From contig JAITAH010000266.1 of assembly GCA_031284225.1 (NCBI GenBank), positions 1-6,095 of the forward strand: a stretch of DNA of 6,095 nt, written 5' to 3'. The notes beneath the pieces are model-generated. The model saw only the letters and a list, made by a program, of their open reading frames with translations, did not search any database and had not been told where the DNA came from. This document shows, piece after piece, positions 1 through 6,095 of the stretch (the stretch's first letter is position 1; each line of letters opens with the position of its first letter). The position numbers and the translations under genes were made by a program. Source of the DNA: Dysgonamonadaceae bacterium (GTDB lineage: Bacteria; Bacteroidota; Bacteroidia; Bacteroidales; Azobacteroidaceae).

Positions 1-1663
1 TCCGGTTGCCGGCCCCGTCTATAACAACTACCTGCAGCGTTTGAGCGCCCCGTTTCATTCGTTGGGGGTTGAAAGTGCAGGAAAGGAGGTTGGCTTTGGC
101 GTCGTATTCAAAAAGAGCAAATTGTTCGTCGAGCGTGCCGCGCCAAGACTGAATGCCGCTGAAGTTGTCCGAAATTTTGAAAGCAATGCGTCGGCTGGTT
201 TCCCATCGGGCTTCGTTTAGCGGCAGGATGCGGGGCGGAATGGTATCGATATCCACGGAAAACTTGCCCAATTCGCGAATGGAAACCGTTATTTTTCCGT
301 TTTCGTAGTTGCCGCCGAGCCAGTGGGATTTGTCCCGTTCGTACGAAACGATTCCGTATTTCGATTTGTCGGGATACGAATCGTTGACAATGTCCAGCGT
401 AAGCGGGCAATAACCATGCAAAGGTATCCGGTCGCCGATAATGTATAAAGGCGCAAACGGCGTATGCCAAGGGATGGCCTGCACCTGCAAATCCATATTG
501 GCATATAAATTCCTTCGCGGGATTTGCAAGTTCACTCCCTTATCATCGAAAACATTGTCGCGGTTGAAAGGAAACCAAACGCCCTGTAATTCGTCTTGGG
601 CTGTTATCGCCGGTTTTCCGCTGATATCAAAGCGAAATACGGTAGCGTTTTCGTAAACGTCTTTCAGGATGTATTCGAGATGATACGTTTTTTCCTGGTC
701 GATGAGAAAGATACCGTTACTCCACGAACGGTTCACGCCCAGGCGGTTTCCCGGATCGGTAAAAGACTTCATAAAAAAGGAATTGCGTTCCGTCCATTCC
801 TTCCAATCGATGTACGTATTCAGGTAGCGGGTATCCTCGAATGAAAACCCGTCCATAATAGAATGATAGATTTCTTCGCCGTCCACTTTCAGAATGATTT
901 CGTTAACGCCATAGATGTTGGAAGTTTCATTCATCCGGTCGTAAGCTTTAATACCGACGCCGACAGGCCCCCAAGCCGTGAGCGGTTGAGCCAAACTTTT
1001 CTCGCCGGATTTGTTCCGGATTAATTTCAGCGCTTGGTTTTGTGCGCTCCCGTTGGCGCTGCCTCCCCTGCTGGCTTGAGGAAATATCATCAATTCCCGG
1101 ATTTCGGGCGCCGTAGTATCTTTGATCCGGTGTTTAAACCAAGGGAGCGGGTCGATCGCTTTTTCGGTTTGAGTATCGCGAAATTCAAAATGCAGATGAG
1201 GGCCGCCGGAACTGCCGCTATTGCCGCTCCACGCAATCCGGTCGCCTTTTTTCACAGGCAACTGTTTCGAGGAGAGAAGAAGATTGATAGAGAACGATTC
1301 CCGCTGGTATTGACTGTCGCGCACCAGGGCTTCTATTTGCGGCGCAAATCGTTCCAGATGACCATAAACGGATGTTTTTCCATCGGGATGATTGATATAC
1401 AACGCATTCCCGTAGCCGTAAGGACTAACGCTGATCCGGGAAATAAAACCGTCGTTCACCGCCCGCACGGGCAAACCGGTTGTTCCCTGTGTTTTGAAAT
1501 CGACGCCCGAATGAAAATGGTTATTTCTCAACTCGCCGAAATTTCCACTGAGAAAAAGCGGAATATCCAAAGGCGGCGCAATGTCTTGCGCTTGAACTGC
1601 ATAAGAAAATAACAACCCGCATACGATGGAAATCTGCTTGAAAAAACGATGACTATCCAACAT
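1..1663 (-). CDS. M23 (LytM-type) metallopeptidase, secreted, 3' end outside window
   Basis: Probable periplasmic peptidoglycan endopeptidase of the zinc-dependent M23 family, partial at its C terminus. The frame is open from ATG 1663-1661 to the window edge (554 codons). Residues 1-25 form a signal peptide with a hydrophobic core (ISIVCGLLFSYAV) and a likely cut after VQA. The M23 domain spans about residues 38-175. It has the HxxxD pair (H51, D55), a YGHL motif (H102) and HLHFEF (H156, H158). In the family, H51, D55 and H158 would hold zinc, and H102 and H156 assist catalysis, so the enzyme should be active. About 380 further residues follow, beginning at DTTAPEI (about 182); they look beta-rich and Ig-like, and end near a DGAGNR motif that suggests few residues are missing. 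An in-frame TAG at 1669-1667 makes ATG 1663 the only possible start. It overlaps the end of the upstream gene by 11 bases and has a good Shine-Dalgarno. The exact cleavage target is unknown. Confidence 0.93.
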   Translation of the reverse strand, partial: MLDSHRFFKQISIVCGLLFSYAVQAQDIAPPLDIPLFLSGNFGELRNNHFHSGVDFKTQGTTGLPVRAVNDGFISRISVSPYGYGNALYINHPDGKTSVYGHLERFAPQIEALVRDSQYQRESFSINLLLSSKQLPVKKGDRIAWSGNSGSSGGPHLHFEFRDTQTEKAIDPLPWFKHRIKDTTAPEIRELMIFPQASRGGSANGSAQNQALKLIRNKSGEKSLAQPLTAWGPVGVGIKAYDRMNETSNIYGVNEIILKVDGEEIYHSIMDGFSFEDTRYLNTYIDWKEWTERNSFFMKSFTDPGNRLGVNRSWSNGIFLIDQEKTYHLEYILKDVYENATVFRFDISGKPAITAQDELQGVWFPFNRDNVFDDKGVNLQIPRRNLYANMDLQVQAIPWHTPFAPLYIIGDRIPLHGYCPLTLDIVNDSYPDKSKYGIVSYERDKSHWLGGNYENGKITVSIRELGKFSVDIDTIPPRILPLNEARWETSRRIAFKISDNFSGIQSWRGTLDEQFALFEYDAKANLLSCTFNPQRMKRGAQTLQVVVIDGAGNR

Positions 1664-2267
1664 ACGCTAATTCTCCTTTTCCTTGGCGGACGATTTCGAT
1701 TTCGTCGCCGGTGCAATCGACGATAGTAGAAGGTTCCAAACCGCCGTAACCGCCGTCAATAACCAGATCGACGCTATCGCCGTATTCCTCTTCGATTAGT
1801 TCCGGGTCGGTAGCGTATTGTAAAATGTCATCTTTTGTGCGGACAGAAGTAGAAAGTATCGGACGTCCCAATTCTTTTACAATTGTCCGGATAATATGAT
1901 TGTCCGGTATGCGGATACCGACTTCTTTCCGGTTTTTGTAGATTTTGGGAAGACTGTTTGTCGCATTTAAAATAAAGGTAAAAGGTCCCGGCAGATTTTT
2001 TTTCATCAATTTGAATACCGGATTGCTGACTTTGGCGTATTCGCTGATACTGCTCAAATCGTAACAGATAATTGATAAATTGGCTTTTTGCGGATTGACG
2101 CCTTTGCGTTTGCAAATTTCCTCTACGGCGCGAACATTCAGCGCATGGCATCCCATCGCATACACCGTATCCGTTGGGTATATAATGATGCCGCCTTCCT
2201 GCAAAACCTTGACAATCCTGTCGATTTCGCGCTGACTGGGATTATTTTCGTAGAGTTTGATTAACAT
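1653..2267 (-). CDS. Sua5/YciO/YrdC-family protein, YciO-like
   Basis: YrdC-fold protein of 204 residues, one domain, cytoplasmic, with no signal peptide. TsaC/Sua5 members make threonylcarbamoyl-AMP from threonine, bicarbonate and ATP for tRNA t6A37; the role of YciO members is not settled. Visible motifs are PTDTVY (31-36), a basic KRKG (53-56), LMKKNLPGPFTFIL (87-100), VGIRIP (116-121), LSTS (138-141) and DGGYGG (171-176). The family's usual STSANxSG is replaced here by STSVRTKDD, and YAMGC follows the PTDTV motif; both features are reminiscent of E. coli YciO (YALGC, LSTS without SAN) as I remember that sequence. There is no Sua5 C-terminal domain. I chose ATG 2267 because it begins the conserved MLIKLYENNP, two bases after the upstream stop. 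The in-frame ATG at 2294 would add nine residues and overlap the peptidase gene by 25 bases. No Shine-Dalgarno is seen. Family assignment is firm, but TsaC activity is uncertain. Confidence 0.92.
   Translation of the reverse strand: MLIKLYENNPSQREIDRIVKVLQEGGIIIYPTDTVYAMGCHALNVRAVEEICKRKGVNPQKANLSIICYDLSSISEYAKVSNPVFKLMKKNLPGPFTFILNATNSLPKIYKNRKEVGIRIPDNHIIRTIVKELGRPILSTSVRTKDDILQYATDPELIEEEYGDSVDLVIDGGYGGLEPSTIVDCTGDEIEIVRQGKGELAYVG
1673..1679 (-). promoter_or_regulatory. Shine-Dalgarno for the M23 peptidase gene
   Basis: On the minus strand the sequence AAAGGAGAATTAGCGTATG places AAGGAG nine bases (AATTAGCGT) before the M23 start codon at 1663. The motif lies inside the last codons of the upstream YrdC-fold gene (encoding the KGE of its C terminus). 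It supports the chosen start and suggests translational coupling through the 11-base overlap. The other two starts immediately after a gene, at 2267 and 4366, have only A-rich leaders. Confidence 0.7.
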
Positions 2268-2269
2268 GT

Positions 2270-4366
2270 TTATTTTAACCATTGATCGAACCACCGGAAA
2301 AATTCCCGCTGGAAAAGAATACCGTTTTGAGGTTGCACAATCCAGTGATTTTCATTCGGGAAAATCAACATCCTGGAAGGAATTCCGCGTAATTGGGCAG
2401 CGTTGAACGCCATCATGCCTTGCGAGGCCAAGATACGGAAATCCCATTCGCCGTGCGAAATAGCAATCGGCGTATCCCATTTATCTACAAACCGGTGCGG
2501 CGAGTTGGCGTAAGAACGTTGCGCCGTTTTATTAGATGCGTCCCAATACGGGCCGCCCAAATCCCAATCGACAAACCACATTTCTTCGGTTTCCAAATAT
2601 TGCGCTTCCAGATTCATGATGCCGGCATGCGCCCAAAATGCCTTGAAACGTTTGTTGTGATGGCCCGCCAACCAATAGACGGAAAAACCGCCGTAACTGG
2701 CGCCGGTACACCCCAGTCGCGTTTCATCCACAAAAGGTTCCTGAGCTAAAGCGTCGATGGCGGATAAATAATCTTTCATGTTCTGACCGCCGTAATCGCC
2801 GCTGATTTGCTCGTTCCATTTCTGACCAAATCCCGGAACGCCATGCCGGTTGGGCGCTACGATAATATAATCATGAGCCGCCATCAACTGTAAATTCCAA
2901 CGGGTGGACCAGAATTGACTCACCGTATTCTGCGGCCCGCCTTGACAATACAGGATGGCCGGATATTTTTTCGCCGGATCGAAATGGGGCGGATAAATGA
3001 CCCAGGTCAGCATCTTTTCGTTGGAAGTGGTTTTAATCCAGCGGGCTTCGACTTTTCCCATCGTCAATTGATTGAGAACATCCGTATTTTCCTGCGAGAT
3101 ATTGGTTTGCGTTCCGTCCGCCAAATTTACCGTAAAAACGTCATTCGGAGCGGAAAGCGAATGGCGAAGTCCCACCAGACAGCCGCTGCCTAAAGCTACG
3201 GAAGCATAATCGTGGTCGCCTTCGGTTAATTGCACGATCGAACCTGCGTCCGGATTCAGTTCGACTGCCAATCCGGCTTGATACAATTGGTTGGTTCCTT
3301 GTACATTAGCGACAAAGTAAATGGTGGCGCCCAAAGCGTCCCAACAAAATTCATCTACATTGTAATCGAAATCCGAAGTAATGTATTTTTTCTCGCCCGT
3401 TTCTAAATGACAGGTAAAGAGGCGGTTTTTATCCGATTCGTAACCGTCGCGCTCCATGCTTTGCCAGGCGATATAGTTTCCGTCGGGCGAAAATTTCGGA
3501 TTCGTGTCGTATCCCGGCATCCCTTCGGTAAGATTCCGGACGGTTTTATGTTCAATATTATACAGATAAATGTCCGAATTGGTCGATTGGGCATACGCTT
3601 TTCCGGTCTTTTTACGGCAGGTATAAGCGATGGTTTTACTGTCGGGCGACCAATCCAACTGTTCGACGCCTCCCCACGGCCGCATGGGCGATTCGTAGGG
3701 TTCCCCTTCGAGAAGATCGGTAATGTTGGATAAGATTTTTCCGTCGTAATCGGCCACAAAAGGGTGGGGCGTATTTTCTACCCATTCGTCCCAATGTTTA
3801 TACATCAGGCTGTCGATGATCCGGCCGCTGGCTTTGTCCAAATCGGGGTATTGTTCGGACGGGGCGCGTCCGGTTTGTATAGTGGAAACAAACAGGATTT
3901 TCTTACCGTCGGGGGAATATTTAAATCCTTCGATTGCTTTTTCGTAATTGCTGATTTGCGTGCGGTCTGTACCGTCGGGCTTCATTTCCCAAATCTGGCC
4001 ATCGTAAACGAAAGCGATTTTCTCGCCGTTTTGTATCCATTGCGCATCGCCTTCGCTTTTGGGCGAGTGCGTAATTTGTTTTTTATTGCCGCTTTCGATA
4101 TTTACCGTAAACAACTCTCTATTTCGTTTGTTTAGAGCAATGTCGGCGTATGAAACTGCATATAAAACCGTTTTTCCGTCGGGCGAAACGGCGGCGCCGC
4201 TCACTTGTCCCAATAAATGGAGAATTTCGGCGCTCATTCGTCCGTCTTTCGCTTCGATGGGCGTTTTACCGATAACAATTTCCGTATTTTTGTCTTCGGA
4301 AGTAGAATTGCAAGCAGATAAAAAAGCGGCCGTTATCATGGAAAGTACTGTTAAACTGTTTTTCAT
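2270..4366 (-). CDS. S9-family dipeptidyl-peptidase lipoprotein, DPP5-like
   Basis: Serine exopeptidase of the prolyl oligopeptidase family (S9), 698 residues, best matched to Porphyromonas gingivalis dipeptidyl-peptidase 5, which removes dipeptides with a preference for alanine or hydrophobic residues at P1. An N-terminal lipoprotein signal ends in LSAC, with C19 as the lipidated cysteine. Residues about 45-430 form a beta-propeller with PD40-type SPDG/SPDS motifs at 61, 151, 240 and 293. The alpha/beta-hydrolase domain (about 440-698) holds the triad Ser557 (GASYGG), Asp642 (HGEWDF) and His674 (NENHW). These sit 15 residues after the P. gingivalis triad positions I recall (542, 627, 659). 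I see no DPP-IV-type DWVYEEE motif, so proline specificity is not implied. The start follows an A-rich leader (AATAAAAATAAACC) with no Shine-Dalgarno, nine bases after the FKBP gene. It probably acts in the periplasm on imported oligopeptides. Acylaminoacyl peptidase is a less likely alternative. Confidence 0.95.
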   Translation of the reverse strand: MKNSLTVLSMITAAFLSACNSTSEDKNTEIVIGKTPIEAKDGRMSAEILHLLGQVSGAAVSPDGKTVLYAVSYADIALNKRNRELFTVNIESGNKKQITHSPKSEGDAQWIQNGEKIAFVYDGQIWEMKPDGTDRTQISNYEKAIEGFKYSPDGKKILFVSTIQTGRAPSEQYPDLDKASGRIIDSLMYKHWDEWVENTPHPFVADYDGKILSNITDLLEGEPYESPMRPWGGVEQLDWSPDSKTIAYTCRKKTGKAYAQSTNSDIYLYNIEHKTVRNLTEGMPGYDTNPKFSPDGNYIAWQSMERDGYESDKNRLFTCHLETGEKKYITSDFDYNVDEFCWDALGATIYFVANVQGTNQLYQAGLAVELNPDAGSIVQLTEGDHDYASVALGSGCLVGLRHSLSAPNDVFTVNLADGTQTNISQENTDVLNQLTMGKVEARWIKTTSNEKMLTWVIYPPHFDPAKKYPAILYCQGGPQNTVSQFWSTRWNLQLMAAHDYIIVAPNRHGVPGFGQKWNEQISGDYGGQNMKDYLSAIDALAQEPFVDETRLGCTGASYGGFSVYWLAGHHNKRFKAFWAHAGIMNLEAQYLETEEMWFVDWDLGGPYWDASNKTAQRSYANSPHRFVDKWDTPIAISHGEWDFRILASQGMMAFNAAQLRGIPSRMLIFPNENHWIVQPQNGILFQREFFRWFDQWLK

Positions 4367-4375
4367 GGTTTATTT

Positions 4376-4873
4376 TTATTTAGGATACTGATTGATTTGA
4401 AGTAATTCGATTTCAAAAAACAAAGTAGTATAAGCGGGTATGGCTGTTGTGGCTGTCGTTCCATATCCTATGTAATAAGGAATACAAATTTCCCATTTTT
4501 GGCCTGTACGCATGTTTTGTAATGCAGCGCTAAACCCTGTAACTAAGCCGTTTACGATAAAAGTAGTTTTCGTTCCGCTATCGAAAATCTGATCGTTGTA
4601 GTATTTTCCGGTGTAATTTGTGATTACCGACGCCGTTTGTAGCGGATATTCATGGCCGATTTCTGTTTCCGGGTCTGTTATGTCCTTGTAATACACACCG
4701 GAAGGGCCATCTCCGGTATCCAGAAACGTCCATTCGGAGTTGTTTTTAATAGCGTCGTAGGCGGCTTGATTGTCTTTTTGCCACTGGGAGGAGCTATCGT
4801 CCGTTTCGTTACAGGCTGAAAAAGCCAGCATGGCCAGCGTACAGAAGAGGAATATACTGTTTTTGTTCTTCAT
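4376..4873 (-). CDS. FKBP-type peptidyl-prolyl cis-trans isomerase lipoprotein
   Basis: Small lipoprotein of 165 residues that should catalyse cis-trans isomerisation of X-Pro bonds during folding of envelope proteins. A lipoprotein signal ends in FSAC (C21 lipidated), followed by the acidic stretch NETDD. Residues 22-80 are a linker typical of Bacteroidota FKBP lipoproteins, and 82-160 are the FKBP domain. Comparison with FKBP12 places the pocket residues at Y87 (Tyr26), F97 and D98 (Phe36, Asp37), F105 (Phe46), L110 and V111 (Val55, Ile56), F114 (Trp59), Y137 (Tyr82) and F153 (Phe99). The Trp59-to-Phe change is conservative, so activity is likely. The gene is separated from glyS by 46 bases and sits nine bases before the peptidase gene. 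By eye it is more A/T-rich than glyS, which I do not take as evidence of transfer. Its start has an AT-rich leader without a Shine-Dalgarno. Confidence 0.95.
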   Translation of the reverse strand: MKNKNSIFLFCTLAMLAFSACNETDDSSSQWQKDNQAAYDAIKNNSEWTFLDTGDGPSGVYYKDITDPETEIGHEYPLQTASVITNYTGKYYNDQIFDSGTKTTFIVNGLVTGFSAALQNMRTGQKWEICIPYYIGYGTTATTAIPAYTTLFFEIELLQINQYPK

Positions 4874-4919
4874 AATGATAATTATAATGGAATGTTTATG
4901 ATGACGGGAGGACGGCAGG
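4874..4919 (-). other. glyS-FKBP intergenic spacer
   Basis: This 46-base spacer is the largest gap in the window. Read on the minus strand it starts GC-rich (CCTGCCGTCCTCCCGTC) and becomes AT-rich (CATTATAATTATCATT) just before the FKBP start. It has no hairpin plus T-run, so no terminator is visible after glyS. I do not find a clear Bacteroidota promoter (TAnnTTTG at -7 with TTTG near -33). Read-through from glyS is therefore possible, but an internal promoter cannot be excluded. Confidence 0.4.
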
Positions 4920-6095
4920 TCAAGCCCTGCTGTTTTTTAATAGATTTTTCAAACTGACTTTATCGGCGATAATCCGGTTCAAATCGGAGATGCGCACCCG
5001 TTCCTGCTCCATCGTATCGCGATAGCGAATGGTTACCTGATAATCCGTCAGCGTATCATGGTCAATCGTAACGCAATAAGGCGTGCCGATGGCGTCTTGC
5101 CGGCGATAACGTTTCCCGATGGAATCCTTTTCGTCGTACTGACATTGGAAATCGAATTTCAGGCTGTTCATGATTTCCCGCGCTTTTTCGGGCAGTCCGT
5201 CTTTTTTTATCAACGGCAGAACCGCTAATTTGACCGGCGCCAAAGCGGGCGGCAATCTCAGAACGACCCGCGTTTCGCCGTCCGAGAGTTGTTCCTCGCA
5301 ATAGGAACCGGCGAGAATGCTGAGAAACATCCGATCTACGCCGATGGAGGTTTCGACAACGTAAGGAACATACGATTGATTCAATTCCGGGTCGAAATAC
5401 TGGATTTTTTTGCCCGAATATTTCTCGTGGCTGCTCAGATCGAAATCGGTACGCGAATGAATGCCTTCTACTTCCTTGAATCCGAAAGGCATTTCAAATT
5501 CGATGTCGGTAGCGGCGTTGGCGTAATGCGCCAGCTTGTCGTGGTCGTGGAAACGATATTTTCGGTCGCCCAAACCGAGCGCTTTGTGCCAGCGCATCCG
5601 GGTTTGTTTCCACTGGTCGAACCATTTCAGTTCTTCGCCCGGGCGGACAAAAAATTGCATTTCCATCTGTTCAAATTCGCGCATCCGGAAGACGAATTGA
5701 CGGGCGACTATTTCGTTACGGAACGCTTTGCCGATTTGTGCAATGCCGAAAGGGATTTTCATCCGTCCGCTCTTTTGTACATTCAGAAAGTTCACAAAGA
5801 TCCCTTGTGCCGTTTCGGGGCGCAGATAGATTTTCATGGCTCCGTCGGCCGTCGAACCCATTTCGGTCGAAAACATCAGGTTGAATTGGCGAACTTCCGT
5901 CCAATTGCGCGTTCCGGAAATCGGACAGACGATTTCTTCATCAAGGATAATTTGTCGCAATTCTTCCAGATTCGTATCGTTTAATGCTTGGGCAAAGCGG
6001 GTATGCAGCGCTTCGCGTTTAGCGGTATTTTCCAGAACCCGCGGATTGGTTTCGCGGAATTTCTGTTCGTCGAAAGCTTCGCCGAAACGCGCGGC
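4920..6095 (-). CDS. glyS: Glycyl-tRNA synthetase, 5' end outside window
   Basis: Class II aminoacyl-tRNA synthetase that charges tRNA-Gly with glycine using ATP in the cytoplasm. The window holds the C-terminal 391 residues and the TGA stop; about 120 N-terminal residues should lie beyond the right edge, given roughly 510 residues for Bacteroidota homologues. Counting from the first residue in the window, the substrate-binding RPETAQG is at 92-98, the motif 2 arginine is in FRNE (125-128) and motif 3 is GVDR (252-255). The C-terminal anticodon-binding domain runs from about 282 to the end and includes IGKRYRRQDAIGTPYCVTID. This is the single-chain dimeric type shared with eukaryotes and many bacteria, not the E. 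coli alpha2-beta2 GlyQ/GlyS type. The frame is open to the window edge, so the TTG at 5960 is an internal leucine codon and not a start. Confidence 0.98.
   Translation of the reverse strand, partial: AARFGEAFDEQKFRETNPRVLENTAKREALHTRFAQALNDTNLEELRQIILDEEIVCPISGTRNWTEVRQFNLMFSTEMGSTADGAMKIYLRPETAQGIFVNFLNVQKSGRMKIPFGIAQIGKAFRNEIVARQFVFRMREFEQMEMQFFVRPGEELKWFDQWKQTRMRWHKALGLGDRKYRFHDHDKLAHYANAATDIEFEMPFGFKEVEGIHSRTDFDLSSHEKYSGKKIQYFDPELNQSYVPYVVETSIGVDRMFLSILAGSYCEEQLSDGETRVVLRLPPALAPVKLAVLPLIKKDGLPEKAREIMNSLKFDFQCQYDEKDSIGKRYRRQDAIGTPYCVTIDHDTLTDYQVTIRYRDTMEQERVRISDLNRIIADKVSLKNLLKNSRA

Noticed and set aside
1034..1612. 192-codon plus-strand open frame
   Set aside because: It is antisense to the M23 domain, whose catalytic motifs and signal peptide are unmistakable; no ribosome binding site or family motif supports it.
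2265..2294. Earlier ATG (2294) as start of the YrdC-fold gene
   Set aside because: The nine added residues (MVRSMVKIN) overlap the end of the peptidase gene and precede the point where family similarity begins; ATG 2267 fits better.
3479..4186. Recurring CCGTCGGGCGA-like DNA words, considered as a repeat family
   Set aside because: They fall on the SPDG/SPDS motifs of the peptidase beta-propeller (residues 61, 151, 240, 293), so they reflect protein repeats and codon choice.
4874..4919. Promoter from TTGACC near the glyS stop and TATAAT-like bases
   Set aside because: The spacing and sequence do not fit the Bacteroidota promoter pattern, and AT-rich words are expected just before a start codon in this group.
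5958..5960. TTG as a possible glyS start
   Set aside because: The same frame continues upstream to the window edge with typical GlyRS sequence (for example RFGEAFDEQKF), so the TTG is internal.
5289..5984. 231-codon plus-strand open frame opposite glyS
   Set aside because: It lies wholly antisense to a clear glycyl-tRNA synthetase, its product resembles no family I know, and it is explained by the codon pattern of the real gene.

Overview
The window looks like a chromosomal segment of a Bacteroidota bacterium, probably order Bacteroidales. The reasons are a single-chain, eukaryote-like glycyl-tRNA synthetase, two lipoproteins, a dipeptidyl-peptidase 5-type S9 peptidase close to the Porphyromonas gingivalis enzyme, and A-rich translation leaders that mostly lack Shine-Dalgarno sequences. 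I cannot name a genus from the sequence alone.

All five genes lie on the minus strand and are read from right to left. They are: (1) glyS, glycyl-tRNA synthetase, running off the right edge (4920-6095); (2) a 46-base gap, then a small FKBP-type peptidyl-prolyl isomerase lipoprotein (4376-4873); (3) 9 bases later, an S9-family dipeptidyl-peptidase lipoprotein resembling DPP5 (2270-4366); (4) 2 bases later, a Sua5/YciO/YrdC-family protein (1653-2267); (5) overlapping it by 11 bases, an M23 (LytM-type) metallopeptidase that runs off the left edge (1-1663). The M23 gene has no stop codon inside the window and is easy to overlook, but its frame is open for 554 codons and carries the complete M23 active site.

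The last four genes are packed tightly enough to suggest one transcript, possibly read through from glyS. The products fall into two groups: translation or tRNA-linked proteins (GlyRS and perhaps the YrdC-fold protein), and envelope proteins (proline isomerase, dipeptidyl peptidase, cell-wall endopeptidase). A plausible division of labour is folding in the periplasm, peptide degradation for nutrition, and peptidoglycan remodelling, but this is inference from families and not demonstrated.

There is no gene-free stretch longer than 46 bases. I see no RNA gene, mobile element, CRISPR array, attachment site or origin. The window reads as a conserved housekeeping neighbourhood and I do not see a novel system. 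The most useful second look is at the YrdC-fold protein, which resembles E. coli YciO more than the tRNA-modifying TsaC/Sua5.
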